Positions 61,275 through 64,000 of a stretch of DNA of 64,000 bases are shown here, one piece after another; positions within the stretch are counted from its first letter, which is position 1, and each line of letters starts with the position of its first letter. The stretch lies in the NCBI RefSeq assembly GCF_016925635.1, contig NZ_CP070490.1, forward strand, positions 3,230,001 to 3,294,000, read 5' to 3'. The DNA is from Lysinibacillus fusiformis (lineage in GTDB: Bacteria; Bacillota; Bacilli; Bacillales_A; Planococcaceae). Both the position numbers and the translations under genes were made by a program. Below the pieces are notes generated by a model that did no database searches, had not been told where the DNA came from, and saw only the letters and a list, made by a program, of their open reading frames with translations.

Positions 61275-62582
61275 ATGGCTTATTTTAACAATGTTTTATT
61301 GCTAGGAACAGGGCCAACAGTAATTCAATTAGCTGTGAATTTCAAAAAAATTTTAAACAGTAAGGTAGCTATTGCTGGTCGAGAATCTTTACGCTCCAAT
61401 CTATTCTTCGAAGCTATCATTCAGCATCACCTGGCACTTAAGGTATCTATACAAAATACACAACATCAGCCTGTAGCGGGAGAATGTACAATTGATACAT
61501 TTTTTAAGGGTTATGATACAATTTGTGGAAATTGGGATACGGTTATACTTAGTGTTACCACAGATGCATATCTATCTGTACTCGCACAAATCGATACCAA
61601 AGTGCTAAAGGAGGCTAGATGTTTTATATTAGTTTCCCCTACATTTGGTTCTAGTCATTTAATAACTAATTTCTTAAAGAATATAGCTCCTCAGGCAGAG
61701 GTAATTAGTTTTTCAACCTATTATGGAGATACGAGATGGATAGGTGGAATTCCATCAAATGAGGTATTCACAACAGGTGTGAAGAAAAAAGTATATATTG
61801 GTTCAACTTACTCGAAATCAGATAGACTAGAAATTTTAACTGAACTATTTCATCATCTGGGGATTAGTCTGAAAAAGGTAGCATCTCCTCTTGAGGCAGA
61901 AACAAGAAATATATCTTTGTACGTGCATCCTCCTTTATTTATGAATGATTTTTCATTACAAGCGATTTTTAATGAAAAGACAATGACAAAGTATGTGTAT
62001 AAACTCTATCCGGAGGGTCCCATTACTTATACAATGATTCATCAATTATTAAATTATTGGAAAGAAATGATGGCAATCGTCAGTCAATTCGATATTCAAT
62101 CTCTAAATCTATTGAAGTTTATGGTAGATGATAATTATCCATTGCTGCCAGCAAGTATAGCCAGACAAGACATAGAGAATTTTAATAAACTTGAGTCCAT
62201 TCATCAAGAATACCTTCTCTATATTCGTTATGCATCCTTATTAATTGATCCATTTTCTAAGCCAAATCAAGAAGGAAGATATTTTGATTTTTCGGCAGTT
62301 CCTATTAGAAAAATTTTTAAAAATCACGACGGTGAATGGGATATTCCGAGAATGCCAAAAGAGGACTACTATCGTGTAAAAATCATTCAAGGGATTGCTA
62401 AGGCCCTGAAGTCAAAGAGTCCAACGCTTGATCATTTTGTACAAACATATGAAGATAAACTGCTACAAGTAGTAACTGTATCTGAGAATCAAAGGTTTTC
62501 AGAAGCCTTCCAAGTAAAATCCTTTTCACAAGAAATAGAGATGATTTGCAAGGAATTAAGAGGCCAAAAGATAGAGAAGTGA
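61275..62582 (+). CDS. cntM: CntM-like opine metallophore dehydrogenase
   Basis: 435 residues. In staphylopine-type pathways CntM reductively joins the CntL product to a 2-oxo acid (pyruvate or 2-oxoglutarate). NAD(P) motif GTGPTV at residues 11-16, SPTFGSSHLI, ISFSTYYGDTRW, ETRNISLYVHPPLFMNDFSLQAIF and YKLYPEGPITYTMIHQ are all strongly family-specific. Which oxo acid is used cannot be read. GAGGAGAGG lies 3-6 bases before the ATG. No cntK (histidine racemase) gene is next to it within the window. Confidence 0.94.
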   Translation: MAYFNNVLLLGTGPTVIQLAVNFKKILNSKVAIAGRESLRSNLFFEAIIQHHLALKVSIQNTQHQPVAGECTIDTFFKGYDTICGNWDTVILSVTTDAYLSVLAQIDTKVLKEARCFILVSPTFGSSHLITNFLKNIAPQAEVISFSTYYGDTRWIGGIPSNEVFTTGVKKKVYIGSTYSKSDRLEILTELFHHLGISLKKVASPLEAETRNISLYVHPPLFMNDFSLQAIFNEKTMTKYVYKLYPEGPITYTMIHQLLNYWKEMMAIVSQFDIQSLNLLKFMVDDNYPLLPASIARQDIENFNKLESIHQEYLLYIRYASLLIDPFSKPNQEGRYFDFSAVPIRKIFKNHDGEWDIPRMPKEDYYRVKIIQGIAKALKSKSPTLDHFVQTYEDKLLQVVTVSENQRFSEAFQVKSFSQEIEMICKELRGQKIEK

Positions 62583-62684
62583 AAAATATAAAATGAGTGT
62601 GGTTGACGGACCTTTCAGAGAATCTTTCAAAAGGGGTCAGTATCCAGCTTTTCACGCGTAGATTAAGAGGCTCTAATTTTAATT

Positions 62685-62703
62685 GACAATGATAATCGTT
62701 ATC
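62685..62703 (+). promoter_or_regulatory. Fur box downstream of cntM
   Basis: GACAATGATAATCGTTATC matches 17 of 19 Fur-box positions. It overlaps TTGACA (62683-62688) 17 bases before TAAGGT, a promoter-like pair, but the terminator stem at 62707-62742 starts immediately after, so any transcript from it would end at once. It may be a remnant or serve transcription to the araC-like gene at 62932. Confidence 0.8.
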
Positions 62704-62706
62704 GAT

Positions 62707-62742
62707 AAGGTAGGGATAGGCGAGAGCCGTCATCCCTACCTT
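62707..62742 (+). terminator. Terminator of the cntLM operon
   Basis: Perfect 11-base stem AAGGTAGGGAT / ATCCCTACCTT, loop of 14, then TTTTCACATTTTT. Confidence 0.85.
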
Positions 62743-62931
62743 TTCACATTTTTGGTATAAATAGATGAAAACTATAGGTCTATCCTACGACCGAGGACCA
62801 CACCTTGAAAATCGATCCTACACTTTAATGTCTTTTGGCTGAAGCAGTAACTTATTGAAAGATATGTGCTATTTACCGTAGGACAAATCCTGGTATTACA
62901 AGCAAACTATTATTGAAATGAGGTATACAAG

Positions 62932-63759
62932 ATGAATATCGACGTAAATCAGCTAGCAGAGCATTTAGCACACACGCCTTTTCAAGTAGAGGGAATATAT
63001 CGATATGCTAGAAATACAGGTGTGCCTCACGCTGACCATACAGATTCTTTTCCTGGATTTGTTTTTCCCCTTACAGGAAAAATAGAATTTCAATTTAATG
63101 GCACGCCTTATATCTTTTCGCCAGGAAAAGTGGTGCATGGGGGTGCAAAAATGAAACTAAATCAAAAAAATTTTGGAGATAAAAATTGGGAATATATTCT
63201 TGTCCTGTATAGGATATGGAACACAGAATTAGCAGAGACAAGCTTTTCTCATCAGCATTTTGAATTACCGATAGGACAATCTCCTCGTCTAATCGAATTA
63301 ATTATGCGTCTATGGCATGTATATAATCAGCGTGGAGGCATTTCGAAGTTTCAGACAGAAATGCTATTTCGCGATGTACTCAATGAAGCCTTATTATGTG
63401 TTGTTAATAGGCAAAATAGCTGTGAATCACACACTCTATTCGAACAGGTAACTACTTATATTCATGAAAACTATTATCAAAGCCTTTCCATTAACTCGCT
63501 TGCCGAACAATATAACGTTAATCGAAATCGACTATCTTATATATTTCGAAAACATGCAGGGATGGGACCAGCAGAATATTTATTAAACTATCGAATAAAC
63601 AGGGCGCAAAAAATACTGTTTACAAGTAATGTGCCTGTACAACAAATTGCGGAAACGGTTGGAATTGCTGACCCTTTTTATTTTAGTAGAGTATTCAAGA
63701 AGCAAGTTGGTATCTCTCCTACTGAATATCGAGAGAAGTTCATCAATAATCCATGCTAA
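62932..63759 (+). CDS. AraC-family regulator (Btr-like)
   Basis: 275 residues. An N-terminal cupin-like domain (VFPLTGKIEFQFNGTPYIFSPGKVVHGG) and a C-terminal AraC helix-turn-helix pair (LSINSLAEQYNVNRNRLSYIFRKHAGMGPAEYLLNYRINRAQKIL, then IADPFYFSRVFKKQVGISPTEYR). In B. subtilis the related Btr activates the feuABC importer in response to its siderophore. Here the next gene is again a binding lipoprotein, so ligand-activated control of uptake is likely. ATGAGG precedes the ATG. Confidence 0.88.
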   Translation: MNIDVNQLAEHLAHTPFQVEGIYRYARNTGVPHADHTDSFPGFVFPLTGKIEFQFNGTPYIFSPGKVVHGGAKMKLNQKNFGDKNWEYILVLYRIWNTELAETSFSHQHFELPIGQSPRLIELIMRLWHVYNQRGGISKFQTEMLFRDVLNEALLCVVNRQNSCESHTLFEQVTTYIHENYYQSLSINSLAEQYNVNRNRLSYIFRKHAGMGPAEYLLNYRINRAQKILFTSNVPVQQIAETVGIADPFYFSRVFKKQVGISPTEYREKFINNPC

Positions 63760-63842
63760 GTTCAATAAGCATCCATTCTCTGTCAAATATGACTTTACTA
63801 TACTAAGGATATATCAGAGATCATATGTTGGAGGAATTTCGG

Positions 63843-64000
63843 ATGCAAAAGATTAAAGGACTGTTATTTTCAATGCTAGTACTAGCAGTTATATTGGGAG
63901 GTTGTAATAAATCGCCTGCTGAAAATAAGGCGTTAACTACAGAAGACACATCTTCATCAGCAGTTATTATAGAAGCAACAGATTGGCCGAGAACCATTAA
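63843..64000 (+). CDS. Binding lipoprotein of a siderophore/metallophore importer, 5' part
   Basis: The first 52 codons are in the window. Signal peptide with hydrophobic core LLFSMLVLAVILGGC (lipobox cysteine at residue 21), then a charged linker and IIEATDWPRTI, as in FeuA/FecB-type class III binding proteins. GGAGG lies 8 bases before the ATG. It follows the AraC-like gene by 83 bases and probably starts an importer operon that continues beyond the window. Confidence 0.75.
   Translation, partial: MQKIKGLLFSMLVLAVILGGCNKSPAENKALTTEDTSSSAVIIEATDWPRTI

Overview
The window looks like chromosome from a low-GC, Gram-positive, spore-former-type Bacillales, most likely Lysinibacillus or a close relative. 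This is inferred from AT-rich DNA, strong AGGAGG-type ribosome binding sites with frequent GTG/TTG starts, Bacillus-style gene families (OpuA, YitT, YxlE/F/G-like, MocR, YbfB-type MFS) and GC-rich intergenic hairpin repeats. No rRNA, tRNA, phage, transposase or CRISPR array was seen. It is an accessory-rich stretch of transporters, regulators and small metabolic clusters.

Layout. 1-3.2 kb: glycine-betaine ABC importer opuAA-AB-AC with a BusR-like regulator (GntR-type helix plus RCK_C domain) and an inverted repeat around the opuAA promoter. 3.4-7.0 kb: a four-gene operon joining the first riboflavin-type steps (GTP cyclohydrolase II, RibD) to an FAD monooxygenase and a HAD nucleotidase, with no FMN riboswitch; it looks like a modified-pyrimidine or pteridine pathway. 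7.0-11.1 kb: SolA-like amine oxidase, then a guaD / purine permease operon with PurBox-like sites. 11.2-13.5 kb: divergent LysR / YbfB-type MFS pair, whose paralogue lies at 35.0-37.2 kb. 13.6-15.4 kb: methyltransferase plus DUF6886-type gene, followed by a decayed, internally deleted copy of both and a GC-rich repeat. 15.4-19.4 kb: Fur-boxed siderophore importer. 19.6-22.1 kb: Nudix, GrpB, DUF523 and DUF4184 genes. 22.1-28.7 kb: three ABC export modules, two beside TetR regulators. 31.0-34.5 kb: operon of a lipid-methyltransferase-like protein, DedA protein, response regulator and histidine kinase. 37.2-41.2 kb: YitT protein, ArsR-like regulator and a YxlE-F-G-like ABC operon ending in a GntR gene. 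41.2-44.6 kb: permease / GntR / butanediol-type dehydrogenase. 45.6-52.1 kb: MocR regulator, three EamA transporters and an MBL protein, with two small relics of the 41 kb permease gene. 52.5-55.5 kb: PhzF, alpha/beta hydrolase and flavin-reductase genes.

56.2-64.0 kb is the most interesting region. A ferric-citrate-type FecBCDE importer diverges from cntL-cntM, the nicotianamine-synthase-like enzyme and opine dehydrogenase of staphylopine-type metallophores. An AraC activator and the start of another binding lipoprotein follow. Near-consensus Fur boxes sit upstream of the importer and downstream of cntM. The Opp-type Cnt importer and the histidine racemase CntK are not in the window, so this is an alternative architecture for an opine metallophore locus, apparently tied to iron.

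Starts were moved to the codon with the best ribosome binding site where the longest open frame was implausible. All names come from reading motifs by eye; no database search was possible.
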